NCBI RefSeq assembly: GCF_001425865.1
Contig: NZ_LMDS01000004.1
Span: 499,515 to 563,514 of the forward strand
Length of the DNA stretch: 64,000 nt
From: Rhizobacter sp. Root404
GTDB lineage: Bacteria > Pseudomonadota > Gammaproteobacteria > Burkholderiales > Burkholderiaceae_C
Reading direction: 5' to 3'
A program made the translations under genes and the position numbers. This document shows, one piece after another, positions 20,313 through 30,046 of this stretch. Under the pieces are notes generated by a model. The model did not search any database, had not been told where the DNA came from, and worked only from the letters and a program-made list of their open reading frames with translations. Numbering within the stretch: the stretch's first letter is position 1; every line of letters starts with the position of its first letter.

Positions 20313-20780
20313 ATGAAACGATCGATCAAACGCATCCTCGCCGCCGTCTTCGGCACCGCCCTCCTGGTCGGCGGCCTGACCGCCTGCGGCGGCCACCATG
20401 GCGGCTGGAGCCGCATGAGCGACGGCGATTCGACGCAGATGCGCGAACGCATGATCGAGCGCGCCGGCAAGGAGCTGAAGCTCGACGAGGCGCAGAAGCA
20501 GCGCCTGGTCGTGCTGGCCGACAAGCTGCGCGAGTCGCGCACCGCCGTGATGGGCGGCACCGACCCACGCGCCGACATGATGGCGCTGGTCGCCGGCCCG
20601 AAGTTCGACCGCAACAGCGCGCAGGCGATGGTCGAGGCCAAGACGGCCGCGGTGCGCGCGAAAAGCCCCGAGGTCATCATCGCCGCGGCCGACTTCTTCG
20701 ACAGCCTGAAGCCCGAGCAACAGCAGCAGGTTCGCGAGTTCATGAACAAGCGCCGCGGCGGCCACGGCCGCAAGTCCTGA
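20313..20780 (+). CDS. Spy/CpxP-family periplasmic protein
   Basis: The product has 155 residues. GAGGT lies about 9 bases before the ATG. The signal has a lipobox-like LTAC (Cys about 26), so it may be lipidated, unlike soluble E. coli Spy or CpxP. The mature part is helical and Met-rich at the start. It has the family pattern LKLDEAQKQRL (about 59-69, LTxxQ-like) and a second repeat FDSLKPEQQQQVREFM (about 128-143). Spy is a chaperone; CpxP inhibits its sensor kinase. The two-component genes directly downstream suggest it feeds back on them. Confidence 0.85.
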   Translation: MKRSIKRILAAVFGTALLVGGLTACGGHHGGWSRMSDGDSTQMRERMIERAGKELKLDEAQKQRLVVLADKLRESRTAVMGGTDPRADMMALVAGPKFDRNSAQAMVEAKTAAVRAKSPEVIIAAADFFDSLKPEQQQQVREFMNKRRGGHGRKS

Positions 20781-20809
20781 GCCGATGCGGCGCAAGGGAG
20801 AATCGCCCG

Positions 20810-21487
20810 ATGCGCCGCATCCTGCTGATCGACGACGACGAGTTGCTCGCCGCGCCGCTCGCCGCCTTCTTCGGCCGCTTCGAGTTCATGCTCGACGCGG
20901 CCGTTCGGCCGAGCGCCGGCCTCGCGATGCTGCGCGCCACCGCCTACGACGCCGCGATCCTAGACGTGATGCTGCCCGAGATGGACGGCTTCGAACTGTG
21001 CCGCACGATCCGCCGGGAAAGTGACATCCCGATCATCATGCTCACCGCCCGCGGCGACGTGATGGACCGCGTCGTCGGCCTGGAGATCGGCGCCGACGAC
21101 TATCTGCCGAAGCCGTTCGAACCGCGCGAGTTGCTGGCACGCCTGCAGACCGTCCTGCGCCGCGCCCGCGCGCCGGTCGGAGCGAACCTGAAACGCCTCG
21201 CGTTCGACGGCCTGCAGATCGACCTCGAACGGCGCCAGGTCGAGTGCGGCGGTCGGCCGGTCGAGCTGACCGGCACCGAGTTCGACCTGCTGGTGCTGCT
21301 CGCGAGCGAGCCGAACAAGGTGTTCAACCGCGACGAGATCCTGAACCGGCTGCGCGGCATCGACGCCGACCTGCACACCCGTGCGGTCGACATCCTGATC
21401 AGCCGGCTGCGCCGCAAGCTCGAGCCGCTCGACCTGATCAAGACGCTGCGCAACGCCGGCTACACCTTCGCCGGGGCGCGCGCGTGA
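20810..21487 (+). CDS. OmpR-family response regulator (CpxR/RstA-like)
   Basis: The product has 225 residues. The receiver domain has acidic residues DDD at 8-10, phospho-acceptor D52 in AILDVMLPEMDG and K101 in LPKPFEP. The winged-helix output domain (about 130-223) shows GTEFDLLVLLASEPNKVFNRDEIL and VDILISRLRRKLE. It should control envelope-stress genes when phosphorylated by the kinase encoded next, with a GTGA overlap. The preceding CpxP-like gene ends 29 bases upstream, so all three may share a transcript. Confidence 0.93.
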   Translation: MRRILLIDDDELLAAPLAAFFGRFEFMLDAAVRPSAGLAMLRATAYDAAILDVMLPEMDGFELCRTIRRESDIPIIMLTARGDVMDRVVGLEIGADDYLPKPFEPRELLARLQTVLRRARAPVGANLKRLAFDGLQIDLERRQVECGGRPVELTGTEFDLLVLLASEPNKVFNRDEILNRLRGIDADLHTRAVDILISRLRRKLEPLDLIKTLRNAGYTFAGARA

Positions 21488-22797
21488 ACGCCGCGGCCCG
21501 CGCCTGGCGGCGCCTGCGCCACTCGCTGCGCGCGCGGCTGACACTGCTGTTCCTGCTGCTCGCGCTGGCGATGACGCTGATCTTCATGGGCGGCATGCAG
21601 GCGGTGATGCGCTCGGGCTGGCTGGAGCTGGCGCGGCCGCTGATCGCCGATTACGTCGACCGGCTCGCCGCCGAGATCGGCACGCCGCCGGATGTCGCGA
21701 AGGCGGAAGCGATCACGCGCCGGCTGCCGCTGCGCATTCGCATCGAAGGGCCGGTGGTGAACTGGTCCTCACGGCCCGGCGAGATCGACGACGCCCGCCG
21801 CGACCGCCACCGCCACGACGCCGACCGTACGCCGAGCCCATGGCGCCCGGTGCGCGAGTTGGCCGATGGCCACCGCATCCGCTTCGGTCTCGCCAGCCTG
21901 CCGCGCGACGATGCGCCGGAGGACCGCGCGCGTCTGATCGGCTGGGCCACGCTGCTCGCGATGCTGGTGCTGGTGGCCGTGGCCTACCTCTGGGTGCGGG
22001 CATTGCTGCGACCACTGGCCGACATCCGCGCCGGCGCGATCCGCTACGGCGCCGGCGACTTCTCGCAGCCGATTCCGGCGCGCACGCCGGACGAACTCGG
22101 CGAGCTCGCCCGGCAGGTCAACGGCATGGCCGACGGCCTGCACGGCCTGCTCGATGCGAAGCGCGAGCTGCTGCTCGCGATCAGCCACGAACTGCGCTCG
22201 CCGCTGACCCGCGCCCGCCTGAACGCCGAGCTGGTCGACGAGGGCGCCGCTCGCGATGCGCTGCTGCGCGACCTGGGCGAGATGCGCGACCTGATCACCG
22301 ACCTGCTCGAGAGCGAACGCCTGACCGCCGGCCATGCCGCGCTGCACACCGAACCGGCCGACCTGAACGCGCTGGTGCGCGAGGTGGTGGCGCAGTCCTT
22401 CGCCGATCGCGCGCCGAGGCTCGCCTTGGCCGCCGACTTGCCGGCGCTGGCCGCCGACGCCACGCGCATCCGCCTGCTGCTGCGCAACCTGCTCGACAAC
22501 GCACTGCGCCACAGCGCCGGCGACGCGCTGCCGCCGGTCGTGACGACCGCGTTCGATTCGGACTCGGTCACGCTGCAGGTGCGCGACCACGGCCCCGGCG
22601 TCGACGAGGCGCAGCTGCCGCTGCTCGCGCAAGCCTTCTACCGGCCCGACAGTGCCCGGCGCCGCGCGACCGGCGGCGTCGGGCTGGGGCTGTACCTGTG
22701 CCGCCTGGTCGCGCAGGCCCATGGCGGTTCGATGTCGCTGCGCAACGCCCATCCCGGGCTGCAGATCGACGTGACGCTGCCGCGGCGCGGCAGCTGA
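21484..22797 (+). CDS. Two-component sensor histidine kinase (CpxA/RstB-like)
   Basis: The product has 437 residues from a GTG that overlaps the regulator stop. The first membrane helix is at about 20-40. A short periplasmic domain (about 45-150) is rich in Arg/Asp/His (DDARRDRHRHDADR). The second helix is at about 152-172, followed by a HAMP domain and the phospho-accepting H235 in AISHELRSPLTRAR. The ATPase domain has N box LLRNLLDNALRHS, RDHGPGV and GGVGLGLYLCRL. The His/Asp cluster in the sensor domain could bind metal; that is inference. Confidence 0.93.
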   Translation: MNAAARAWRRLRHSLRARLTLLFLLLALAMTLIFMGGMQAVMRSGWLELARPLIADYVDRLAAEIGTPPDVAKAEAITRRLPLRIRIEGPVVNWSSRPGEIDDARRDRHRHDADRTPSPWRPVRELADGHRIRFGLASLPRDDAPEDRARLIGWATLLAMLVLVAVAYLWVRALLRPLADIRAGAIRYGAGDFSQPIPARTPDELGELARQVNGMADGLHGLLDAKRELLLAISHELRSPLTRARLNAELVDEGAARDALLRDLGEMRDLITDLLESERLTAGHAALHTEPADLNALVREVVAQSFADRAPRLALAADLPALAADATRIRLLLRNLLDNALRHSAGDALPPVVTTAFDSDSVTLQVRDHGPGVDEAQLPLLAQAFYRPDSARRRATGGVGLGLYLCRLVAQAHGGSMSLRNAHPGLQIDVTLPRRGS

Positions 22798-22814
22798 CGC
22801 ACGTCGGCGGCGCG

Positions 22815-23366
22815 CTACTTCTTCTGCGTCTTCTTCTCCCAGTCGCGCAGCGCGGCCAGCGTGTTGGTCACGTGCTTGGCCGGGTTCAGGCTCTGGTAGC
22901 TGTAGATGATCGAGCGGTCCGGCGTGATGACATAGGACACGCGGTTCGCGTAGTCCGGCATGATCATCATCGCGGCGTCGTAGGACTTGATCACGGTCTT
23001 GTTCGCATCCGACGCGACCGCGAACTTGCCCTGGCAGGCCTGCGTCGAAAACTTGACCTGGGTCTCGATGTCGTCGGTCGACACGCCGATCACCGTGGCG
23101 CCGAGCGCCGCGAACTTGTCGGTCGCCTCGGCGAATTCGTGCGCCTCGGCCGAGCAGCCGGCGGTGAATGCCGCCGGGAAGAAGTACAGCACCACCGGGC
23201 CCTTGGCGAGCGACTGGCTCAGCGAGAAGTCGTACTTCTGGCCGGCGAGCGCGGCCGGCGCGGTGAAATCGGGTGCCTTCTCGCCGATGTCGAGCGCGGC
23301 CTGCGCCACGGGCGTCATCGCCAGGCCGGTGGCCAGCGCCGCGGCGGCCCACATGATCTTGTTCAT
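22815..23366 (-). CDS. Secreted peroxiredoxin (AhpC/TSA, BCP-like)
   Basis: The product has 183 residues. The ATG at 23366 has AAGGGG upstream; an ATG two codons earlier has worse spacing. The signal peptide (1-23, AQA) is followed by a peroxiredoxin fold. The peroxidatic cysteine is C71 in FFPAAFTAGCSAEA. This replaces the usual TPGCT and occurs in a secreted BCP-like subgroup. A second cysteine (about 109, STQACQGKF) could resolve it. It should reduce peroxides in the periplasm. It is convergent with the kinase gene and divergent from the GMC oxidoreductase. Confidence 0.88.
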   Translation of the reverse strand: MNKIMWAAAALATGLAMTPVAQAALDIGEKAPDFTAPAALAGQKYDFSLSQSLAKGPVVLYFFPAAFTAGCSAEAHEFAEATDKFAALGATVIGVSTDDIETQVKFSTQACQGKFAVASDANKTVIKSYDAAMMIMPDYANRVSYVITPDRSIIYSYQSLNPAKHVTNTLAALRDWEKKTQKK

Positions 23367-23585
23367 CCACATCCCCTTTGGCGTGCTGCCACGCGAATCG
23401 CGCGATGTTGCCAGAAGCCGACGCGCCACGGACCTTACGTCGTATCGCCCCTGCCGGATGCAGGGCACCTGTTGCCGACAACCTAGGCAGCACGCCCTAA
23501 GTCGCGCGTCGATGCGCCGATATGATCCGCCCGCACCGACGCACGCCCGCCGCGCGCACCCCGGGCACCCCTATTCGGAGACTGC

Positions 23586-25175
23586 ATGTTCGACTACATC
23601 GTGATCGGCGGCGGCTCGGCCGGCTGCGTCCTGGCGGCGCGCCTGACCGAGGACCCGGCTGTCAGCGTCTGCCTCGTCGAGGCGGGCCCGGCGGACAAGA
23701 GCGTGCTGATCCACTGCCCTGCCGGCCTGGCCGTGCTGGCGCAGACGACCCAGGCGAACTGGGCCTTCCAGACCGTGCCGCAACCCGGCCTGAACGGCCG
23801 TCGCGGCTATCAGCCGCGCGGCAAGGTGCTGGGCGGATCGAGCTCGATCAATGCGATGTGCTACGTGCGCGGCCCGCGCGAGGACTATGACCGCTGGGCC
23901 GCCGAAGGCAACGCCGGCTGGGGTTTCGACGACCTGCTGCCTTATTTCAGGAAGTCCGAGCACAACGAGCGCGGCGCCGACGCGTGGCACGGCACCGGCG
24001 GCCCGCTGAACGTGATGGACCTGCGCAGCCCGAACCGCTTCGGTCCGGTCTTCGTCGACGCGGCGGCGCAAGCCGGTTACCCGCGCAACACCGACTTCAA
24101 CGGCCCGACCCCGGAAGGCGTCGGCCTGTACCAGGTCACGCAGAAAAACGGCGAGCGCGGCAGCGTCGCCAAGGCGTACCTGACGCCGAACCTGGGTCGC
24201 AGCAACCTGACGGTGATGACGGGCGCGCACACCACGCGCGTGCTGATGGAAGGCGAGCGCGCGGTCGGCGTCGAGGTCCGCGTCGACGGCGCGGTGCAGC
24301 AGCTGAAGGCCAGACGCGAGGTGCTGCTCAGCGCCGGCGCGCTCCAATCGCCGCAGCTGCTGATGCTGTCGGGCATCGGGCCGGGCGCGCAATTGCAGAA
24401 GCACGGCATCGCCGTCGTGCACGACGCGCCCGGTGTCGGCGCGAACCTGCACGACCACGTCGACGTCGTGCAGGTGGTCGACACGCCGGGCCTGTCCGAG
24501 CTGTTCGGGCTGTCGCTGCCAGGCGCCGTCAACGCGCTGCGCGGCATCTTCGAATGGCGGCGCGCGCGCAGCGGCATGCTGACGACCAACTTCGCCGAGG
24601 CCGGCGGCTTCATCAAGAGCCACCCCGACGAGGCGCTGCCCGACCTGCAGCTGCACTTCGTGATCGGCAAGCTGATCGACCACGGCCGCAAGCCGAGCTT
24701 CGGCCACGGCTACTCCTGCCACGTGTGCCTGCTGCGACCGAAGAGCCGCGGCGCGCTGACGCTCGCCAGCAGCGACCCGTTCACCGCCCCGCTGATCGAC
24801 CCGAACTTCCTCGGCGAGCGCGACGACCTGGTGAAGATGGTGCGCGGCTTCAAGCTGATGCGCGCCATCCTCGGCCAGCCGGCCCTGGCGGGCTACCGCG
24901 GCCGCGAATTGCCGGCCTCCGCGGTGGCGCAGACCGACGCACAGATCGAGGAGTTCATCCGCGGCCATGCCGACACGATCTACCACCCGGTCGGCACCTG
25001 CCGCATGGGCACCGGCGAGCGCGACGTGGTCGACGCGCAGCTGCGGGTGCGCGGCGTGCAGGGCCTGCGCGTGGTCGACGCGTCGATCATGCCGAGCATC
25101 GTCGGCGGCAACACGAACGCGCCGGTGATCGCGATCGCGGAGAAGGCCGCGGACCTGATCAAGGCGAGCGGCTGA
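23586..25175 (+). CDS. GMC-family FAD oxidoreductase (choline/alcohol dehydrogenase type)
   Basis: The product has 529 residues. The FAD-binding motif is DYIVIGGGSAGCVLAARL at the N-terminus. GMC signatures are GKVLGGSSSINAMCYVRG (about 79-96) and SAGALQSPQLLMLSGIGP (about 251-268). The catalytic histidine lies in IYHPVGTCRMG (about 464), followed by VVDASIMPSIVGGNTNAP. It oxidises an alcohol to an aldehyde, probably passing electrons to the respiratory chain. BetA and AlkJ are close relatives, and the substrate is not settled. It sits 77 bases upstream of the formaldehyde-detoxification genes, which may be informative. Confidence 0.9.
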   Translation: MFDYIVIGGGSAGCVLAARLTEDPAVSVCLVEAGPADKSVLIHCPAGLAVLAQTTQANWAFQTVPQPGLNGRRGYQPRGKVLGGSSSINAMCYVRGPREDYDRWAAEGNAGWGFDDLLPYFRKSEHNERGADAWHGTGGPLNVMDLRSPNRFGPVFVDAAAQAGYPRNTDFNGPTPEGVGLYQVTQKNGERGSVAKAYLTPNLGRSNLTVMTGAHTTRVLMEGERAVGVEVRVDGAVQQLKARREVLLSAGALQSPQLLMLSGIGPGAQLQKHGIAVVHDAPGVGANLHDHVDVVQVVDTPGLSELFGLSLPGAVNALRGIFEWRRARSGMLTTNFAEAGGFIKSHPDEALPDLQLHFVIGKLIDHGRKPSFGHGYSCHVCLLRPKSRGALTLASSDPFTAPLIDPNFLGERDDLVKMVRGFKLMRAILGQPALAGYRGRELPASAVAQTDAQIEEFIRGHADTIYHPVGTCRMGTGERDVVDAQLRVRGVQGLRVVDASIMPSIVGGNTNAPVIAIAEKAADLIKASG

Positions 25176-25252
25176 CGGGCCGAGCGGCGCGGGGCTCGAT
25201 CCGCCGCTTCGGGTGAGAATGGCGGCAACTCAAGCCGTCAGGAACCACCCGC

Positions 25253-26359
25253 ATGAAGACCAAAGCCGCAGTCGCCTGGAAGGCCGGCGCCCCGCTCACG
25301 ATCGAGACCGTCGACCTCGAAGGCCCGCGCGCCGGCGAGGTGCTGATCGAGGTCAAGGCGACCGGCATCTGCCACACCGATTACTACACGCTGTCCGGCG
25401 CCGACCCGGAGGGCCTGTTCCCGGCGATCCTCGGGCACGAGGGTGCGGGCATCGTGGTCGACGTGGGCCCGGGCGTCACGAGTCTGCGCAAGGACGACCA
25501 CGTCATCCCGCTCTACACGCCCGAATGCCGGCAGTGCAAGTTCTGCCTCTCGCGCAAGACCAACTTGTGCCAGCTGATCCGCGGCACGCAGGGCAAGGGG
25601 CTGATGCCGGATGCGACCTCGCGCTTCAGCCTCGACGGCAAGCCCATCCTGCACTACATGGGCACGAGCACGTTCAGCAACTACATCGTCGTGCCCGAGA
25701 TCGCGGTCGCGAAGGTGCGCAGCGACGCTCCGTTCGACAAGATCTGCTACGTCGGCTGCGGCGTCACGACCGGCGTCGGCGCGGTGCTGTTCACCGCCAA
25801 GGTCGAGGCCGGCGCCAACGTGGTCGTGTTCGGGCTGGGCGGCATCGGCCTGAACGTGATCCAGGGCGCGAAGATGGTCGGTGCGGACAAGATCATCGGC
25901 GTCGACCTGAATCCCGAGCGCGAGGCGATGGCGCGGCAGTTCGGCATGACGCACTTCATCAACCCCAAGACGACCGAGAACGTCGTCGACGCGATCGTGC
26001 AGCTGACCGACGGCGGCGCCGACTACAGCTTCGAGTGCGTCGGCAACACGAAGCTGATGCGCCAGGCGCTGGAATGCACGCACAAGGGCTGGGGCCGCTC
26101 GATCATCATCGGCGTGGCCGAGGCCGGCGCCGAGATCAGCACGCGTCCGTTCCAGCTCGTCACCGGCCGCAAGTGGGAAGGCTCGGCCTTCGGCGGCGCA
26201 CGCGGCCGCACCGACGTGCCGAAGATCGTCGACTGGTACATGGACGGCAAGCTCAACATCGACGACCTGATCACGCACCGGCTGAAGCTCGAGGACATCA
26301 ACCAGGGCTTCGAGCTGATGAAGAGCGGCGAGTCCATCCGCTCGGTGGTCCTGTACTGA
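25253..26359 (+). CDS. frmA: S-(hydroxymethyl)glutathione dehydrogenase / class III alcohol dehydrogenase
   Basis: The product has 368 residues. It oxidises S-hydroxymethylglutathione, formed from formaldehyde and glutathione, to S-formylglutathione using NAD. Catalytic-zinc ligands are C40 (GICHTD), H62 and the cysteine in GCGVTTG (about 170). Structural-zinc cysteines are C92, C95, C98 and C106 (CRQCKFC...NLC). The Rossmann motif is GLGGIGLNVIQGAK. It also serves as S-nitrosoglutathione reductase in many bacteria. It is followed one base later by fghA, the next enzyme. No FrmR repressor gene is adjacent. Confidence 0.96.
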   Translation: MKTKAAVAWKAGAPLTIETVDLEGPRAGEVLIEVKATGICHTDYYTLSGADPEGLFPAILGHEGAGIVVDVGPGVTSLRKDDHVIPLYTPECRQCKFCLSRKTNLCQLIRGTQGKGLMPDATSRFSLDGKPILHYMGTSTFSNYIVVPEIAVAKVRSDAPFDKICYVGCGVTTGVGAVLFTAKVEAGANVVVFGLGGIGLNVIQGAKMVGADKIIGVDLNPEREAMARQFGMTHFINPKTTENVVDAIVQLTDGGADYSFECVGNTKLMRQALECTHKGWGRSIIIGVAEAGAEISTRPFQLVTGRKWEGSAFGGARGRTDVPKIVDWYMDGKLNIDDLITHRLKLEDINQGFELMKSGESIRSVVLY

Positions 26360-26360
26360 C

Positions 26361-27218
26361 ATGCAGGGCGAACGGACGATCGTCACGCTCAGCGAGCACG
26401 CCTGCTTCGGCGGCGTGCAGGGCTTCTACCGACACCAGTCGGAAGAGACCGGCACGCCGATGAAGTTCGGCGTGTTCGTGCCGCCGCAGGCCCGGACCGC
26501 GCCTGTGCCGGTGCTGTTCTACCTGGCCGGCTTGACCTGTTCCGAAGAGACCTTCGCGATCAAGGCGGGCGCGCAGCGCCATGCGGCCGAGCACGGGCTG
26601 ATGCTGGTCACGCCCGACACCAGCCCGCGCGACACCGGCGTCGACGGCGCCGACGCGGCGTGGGACTTCGGCACTGCCGCCGGCTTCTACCTCGACGCGA
26701 CCGAGGCGCCCTGGCGCACGAACTGGCGCATGGGCAGCTACGTGACGCGCGAGCTGCGGCGCCTGGTGCTCGCGCACTTCCCGGCGCGCGAGGACCGCGT
26801 CGGCCTGTTCGGCCACTCGATGGGCGGGCACGGCGCGCTGACGCTGGCATTGAACAACCCGGGCCTGTACCAGAGCGTTTCGGCGTTCGCCCCGATCGCC
26901 GCGCCGATGCAGTGCCCGTGGGGGGTGAAGGCCTTCACCGGCTACCTCGGCGACGACCGGGCGGCCTGGGCGCGCCACGATGCGACCGAACTCGTGAAGG
27001 CCGGCGCCCGCGTGCCGCCGCTGCTGATCGACCAGGGGCTGGCGGACAAGTTCCTGGCCGAGCAACTGCACCCGCACCTGTTCGAAGCCGCGTGCGCCGC
27101 GGCCGGCCAGCCGCTCACGCTGCGCCGCCACGAGGGCTATGACCACGGCTACTACTTCATTGCCACGTTCATGGCCGACCACCTGGCGCACCACGCCAAG
27201 CACCTGAGCGTCGGATGA
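26361..27218 (+). CDS. fghA: S-formylglutathione hydrolase
   Basis: The product has 285 residues. It hydrolyses S-formylglutathione to formate and glutathione. The alpha/beta-hydrolase nucleophile is S153 in [12 protein letters not shown]. The family-specific LTCSEE (about 58-63) and DTSPRD (about 86-91) are present, with the catalytic His in YDHGYYFI (about 264). It directly follows frmA and its stop overlaps the start of the VF530 gene by 4 bases. Formate dehydrogenase is not in the window. Confidence 0.96.
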   Translation: MQGERTIVTLSEHACFGGVQGFYRHQSEETGTPMKFGVFVPPQARTAPVPVLFYLAGLTCSEETFAIKAGAQRHAAEHGLMLVTPDTSPRDTGVDGADAAWDFGTAAGFYLDATEAPWRTNWRMGSYVTRELRRLVLAHFPAREDRVGLFGHSMGGHGALTLALNNPGLYQSVSAFAPIAAPMQCPWGVKAFTGYLGDDRAAWARHDATELVKAGARVPPLLIDQGLADKFLAEQLHPHLFEAACAAAGQPLTLRRHEGYDHGYYFIATFMADHLAHHAKHLSVG

Positions 27219-27448
27219 CCCTGGATCCGCTGCACGGCGTGACCCTCGAGGCCATGGTGACCGAGCTGGTCGCGTATTTCGGCTGGGAGGAGCTGGGCGC
27301 GCGCATCCAGATCAACAGTTTCAACACCGACCCGAGCATCAAGTCGAGCCTGAAGTTCCTGCGCAAGACGCCGTGGGCGCGCGAGAAGGTCGAGGGCCTG
27401 TACTTGTTCATGCGCCGCGAGCAAGCGCGCACGAGGCGATCACCATGA
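27215..27448 (+). CDS. VF530-family DNA-binding protein (DUF2132)
   Basis: The product has 77 residues. The family signature is clear: [24 protein letters not shown], then [37 protein letters not shown]530 proteins are small helical proteins that bind double-stranded DNA in vitro; the cellular role is unclear. Both ends overlap neighbours by ATGA (27215-27218 with fghA, 27445-27448 with the peptidase), so it is translationally locked into this operon. Confidence 0.92.
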   Translation: MTLDPLHGVTLEAMVTELVAYFGWEELGARIQINSFNTDPSIKSSLKFLRKTPWAREKVEGLYLFMRREQARTRRSP

Positions 27449-29391
27449 CCCATCCCGCCATCAAAACCCCATTGCCGTTCGGCGGCTGGCCCTCGCCCGT
27501 CACCGCCGAGCTGATCGCGGGGGCGACGATTCGCCTCGGCCAGATCGCGCTGCGCGGGTCCGAGATCGTCTGGAGCGAGGGGCGGCCGCAGGAACAAGGG
27601 CGCAACGTGCTCGTGCGGCGCGCCGCCGATGGCGCGCTCGCCGACCTGAGTCCCGCGCCGTTCAACGTGCGGACCCGTGCCCATGAATACGGCGGCGGCG
27701 CGTTCGCGCTGCTGGCGGATGGCGGCGCGGTCTTCAGCCACTACGACGACCAGCAACTGGTCCACGTCGATGCGGCCGGCGCCGCGAAGGCGCTGACGCA
27801 CGACGCCGACCAGCGCTACGCCGATGCGATCGTCGACCCGGCCAGACGCCGCCTGATCGCCGTGCGCGAGGACCACCGCGCCGGCGCTGCGGACGCGGTC
27901 GCGACGATCGTGTCGATCTCACTCGACACCGGCGCGGCCCGCGTACTTGTGGAAGGCCACGACTTCCTCGCCAGCCCCGCCCTCAGCCCCGACGAGCGCC
28001 AGCTGGCGTGGCTCGCCTGGGACCACCCGAACATGCCCTGGGACGGCTGCGAACTCTGGCTCGCCGACGTGGCGGCGGACGGATCGCTCGGTACGCCGCG
28101 GCGCATCGCCGGCGGTGCGCAGGAGTCGATCTTCCAGCCGCAATGGTCGCCGCGCGGCGAACTGCATTTCGTCAGCGACCGCAGCGGCTGGTGGAACCTG
28201 TACCGGCTGCGCGACGGTGCAACGCAGCCGCTGCATCCGATGGCCGCCGAGTTCGGCGAGCCGCAGTGGGCGTTCGGCATGAGCCGCTACGGCTTCGACG
28301 CGACGGGGCGCATCGTCTGCGCGGTCAGCCAACGAGGCGTGACGCGGCTCGCGACGCTCGATCCGGAGACCGGCGCGTTCGAGTGGCTCGCGACGCCGTT
28401 CTGCACGATCGAGTCGCTGCGCGTCGGCGCGGACTTCGCGGCCTTCGTCGGTGCCACGCCGACGCAGGCGAGCGCGGTGGTGCGCCTGGACCTGGCCAGC
28501 GGCGCTCACGAGGTGCTGCGCAGTTCCAGCGCGGCAAACGCGGAGGTGGACTTCCTGTCGCTCGCCGAGCCGATCACCTTCCCGACCGAGGGCGGCCTCG
28601 ACGCTCACGCCTTCTTCTATGCGCCGACGAACCGCGACGCCCGCGGCCCCGACGGTGAGCGCCCGCCGCTGATCGTGATCACGCATGGCGGCCCGACCGG
28701 CACGACCGACGCCGGCTTCAAATGGTCGATCCAGTTCTGGACCAGCCGCGGCTTCGCGGTGGTCGACGTGAACTACGGCGGCAGCAGCGGCTACGGCCGT
28801 GCCTACCGCGCGCGGCTCGACGGGCAATGGGGCGTCATCGATGTCGACGACGCCATCCATGCGGCGCGCTTCCTGATCGCCCGCGGTGACGTGGACGCCG
28901 ACCGCATCGCGATCCGCGGGGGCAGCGCCGGCGGCTACACGACGCTGAGCGCGCTGACCTTTCGCCATTTCTTCAAGGCCGGCGCAAGCCACTACGGGAT
29001 CGGCGATCTCGAGACGCTCGCCACCGCCACGCACAAGTTCGAATCCCGCTACCTCGATCGCCTGATCGGCCCCTACCCGGCCCAGCGGGCGCTGTACCGC
29101 GCGCGCTCGCCGGTGCACCACACCACGCAGCTTTCGAGCCCGATGATCCTGTTCCAGGGGGCGGAGGACAAGGCGGTCCCGCCTTCGCAGGCCCAGGCGA
29201 TGTACGACGCGGTCGCGGCCAAGGGGCTGCCGGTCGCCTACCTGCTGTTCGAGGGTGAACAGCACGGTTTCCGCCGCGCTTCGACGATCCGGCGCGTGCT
29301 CGAAGCCGAACTGTTTTTCTACGGCAGGGTGTTCGGCTTCGCGCCGGCCGACGCGATCGAGCCGGTCGAGATTCGAAATCTGCCGGGCTGA
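27445..29391 (+). CDS. S9-family prolyl oligopeptidase / acylaminoacyl peptidase
   Basis: The product has 648 residues with no signal peptide. An N-terminal beta-propeller (about 30-380) is followed by a C-terminal alpha/beta hydrolase. The nucleophile is about S494 in [15 protein letters not shown], and the acid is in [11 protein letters not shown]. The His is in [11 protein letters not shown] (about 609). It cleaves short peptides or acylated N-termini in the cytoplasm. The start overlaps the VF530 stop. Its place after the formaldehyde genes has no obvious metabolic logic beyond co-transcription. Confidence 0.92.
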   Translation: MTHPAIKTPLPFGGWPSPVTAELIAGATIRLGQIALRGSEIVWSEGRPQEQGRNVLVRRAADGALADLSPAPFNVRTRAHEYGGGAFALLADGGAVFSHYDDQQLVHVDAAGAAKALTHDADQRYADAIVDPARRRLIAVREDHRAGAADAVATIVSISLDTGAARVLVEGHDFLASPALSPDERQLAWLAWDHPNMPWDGCELWLADVAADGSLGTPRRIAGGAQESIFQPQWSPRGELHFVSDRSGWWNLYRLRDGATQPLHPMAAEFGEPQWAFGMSRYGFDATGRIVCAVSQRGVTRLATLDPETGAFEWLATPFCTIESLRVGADFAAFVGATPTQASAVVRLDLASGAHEVLRSSSAANAEVDFLSLAEPITFPTEGGLDAHAFFYAPTNRDARGPDGERPPLIVITHGGPTGTTDAGFKWSIQFWTSRGFAVVDVNYGGSSGYGRAYRARLDGQWGVIDVDDAIHAARFLIARGDVDADRIAIRGGSAGGYTTLSALTFRHFFKAGASHYGIGDLETLATATHKFESRYLDRLIGPYPAQRALYRARSPVHHTTQLSSPMILFQGAEDKAVPPSQAQAMYDAVAAKGLPVAYLLFEGEQHGFRRASTIRRVLEAELFFYGRVFGFAPADAIEPVEIRNLPG

Positions 29392-29482
29392 CTTTCCTTC
29401 ACGTCCACTTGCACCTTGAATCGTCTGCTGACAGGCAGGCGTGCGTGCGCGCGTTAGGGTCGAGCGAGGAGGAAAGTGACAC

Positions 29483-29971
29483 ATGAAGTCATCATGGCGA
29501 ACCGCCTGGCAGGGCCAGGACATCGTCGTCTACCGCAACGACACCGAGGTCGATCGCCTGCATGCGCCGGACATCGACCGGGTGCTGCTGGTGCATCGCG
29601 CCTCGGGCGATTCCCCTGGCGACCTGGTGCAGGCGGTCGTCGAGATCGGCGACGCCTGCCTGATCTTCCCCGCCGACACCGGCTTTGCGGGCCGCGTCAA
29701 CTTCGAGCGTCAGGCCTTCTGGGCCGACAAGGGCTGCGTCTACTGGATCAATGAATCGCGCGCGCCGCTGCCGCTGCGACTGCGCCGCGGGCGCTGGTTC
29801 CTCGGCCTGACGCACCCGGTCTTCATGCGGGTGCCTCGCGCCGACCTGGCCGCCCTGATCGAGCGCTGGCCGGTGCAGGGCCCGCAGACCTGGGAACAGC
29901 GCAAGTGGCGCCGGATCGAACTCAGCCGGCCGTTCGGCTCGGAGCACGCCGACACTCGCCTGCGGGCCTGA
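29483..29971 (+). CDS. Hypothetical protein, 162 aa
   Basis: GAGGAGG precedes the ATG at good spacing, supporting expression. The protein is soluble, with no signal, and rich in Trp and Arg (WRTAWQGQDIVVYRN, FWADKGCVYWINESRAPLPLRLRRGRWF). The N-terminal part alternates as short beta strands, while the C-terminal part has a helix (ADLAALIERWP) and a basic segment (EQRKWRRIEL). I recall similar unnamed proteins in Burkholderiales, but no function. A hairpin at 30006-30027 may end its transcript as well as that of the opposite gene. Confidence 0.7.
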   Translation: MKSSWRTAWQGQDIVVYRNDTEVDRLHAPDIDRVLLVHRASGDSPGDLVQAVVEIGDACLIFPADTGFAGRVNFERQAFWADKGCVYWINESRAPLPLRLRRGRWFLGLTHPVFMRVPRADLAALIERWPVQGPQTWEQRKWRRIELSRPFGSEHADTRLRA

Positions 29972-30001
29972 TCAGCGAGCGAACGTCACGGCGCCAGAAT
30001 G

Positions 30002-30027
30002 AAAAAAACCCCGCCGGAGCGGGGTTT
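30002..30027. terminator. Rho-independent terminator (strong on minus strand)
   Basis: An 8-bp stem AAACCCCG/CGGGGTTT with a 6-base loop is flanked on the left by four more A residues. Read on the minus strand, this gives a GC-rich hairpin followed by seven U residues, the textbook intrinsic terminator. It sits about 20 bases after the stop of the small Ala/Lys-rich gene. On the plus strand the U-run is weaker (TTTGTT). Confidence 0.85.
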
Positions 30028-30046
30028 GTTCATGGCGCGAGGTCGC

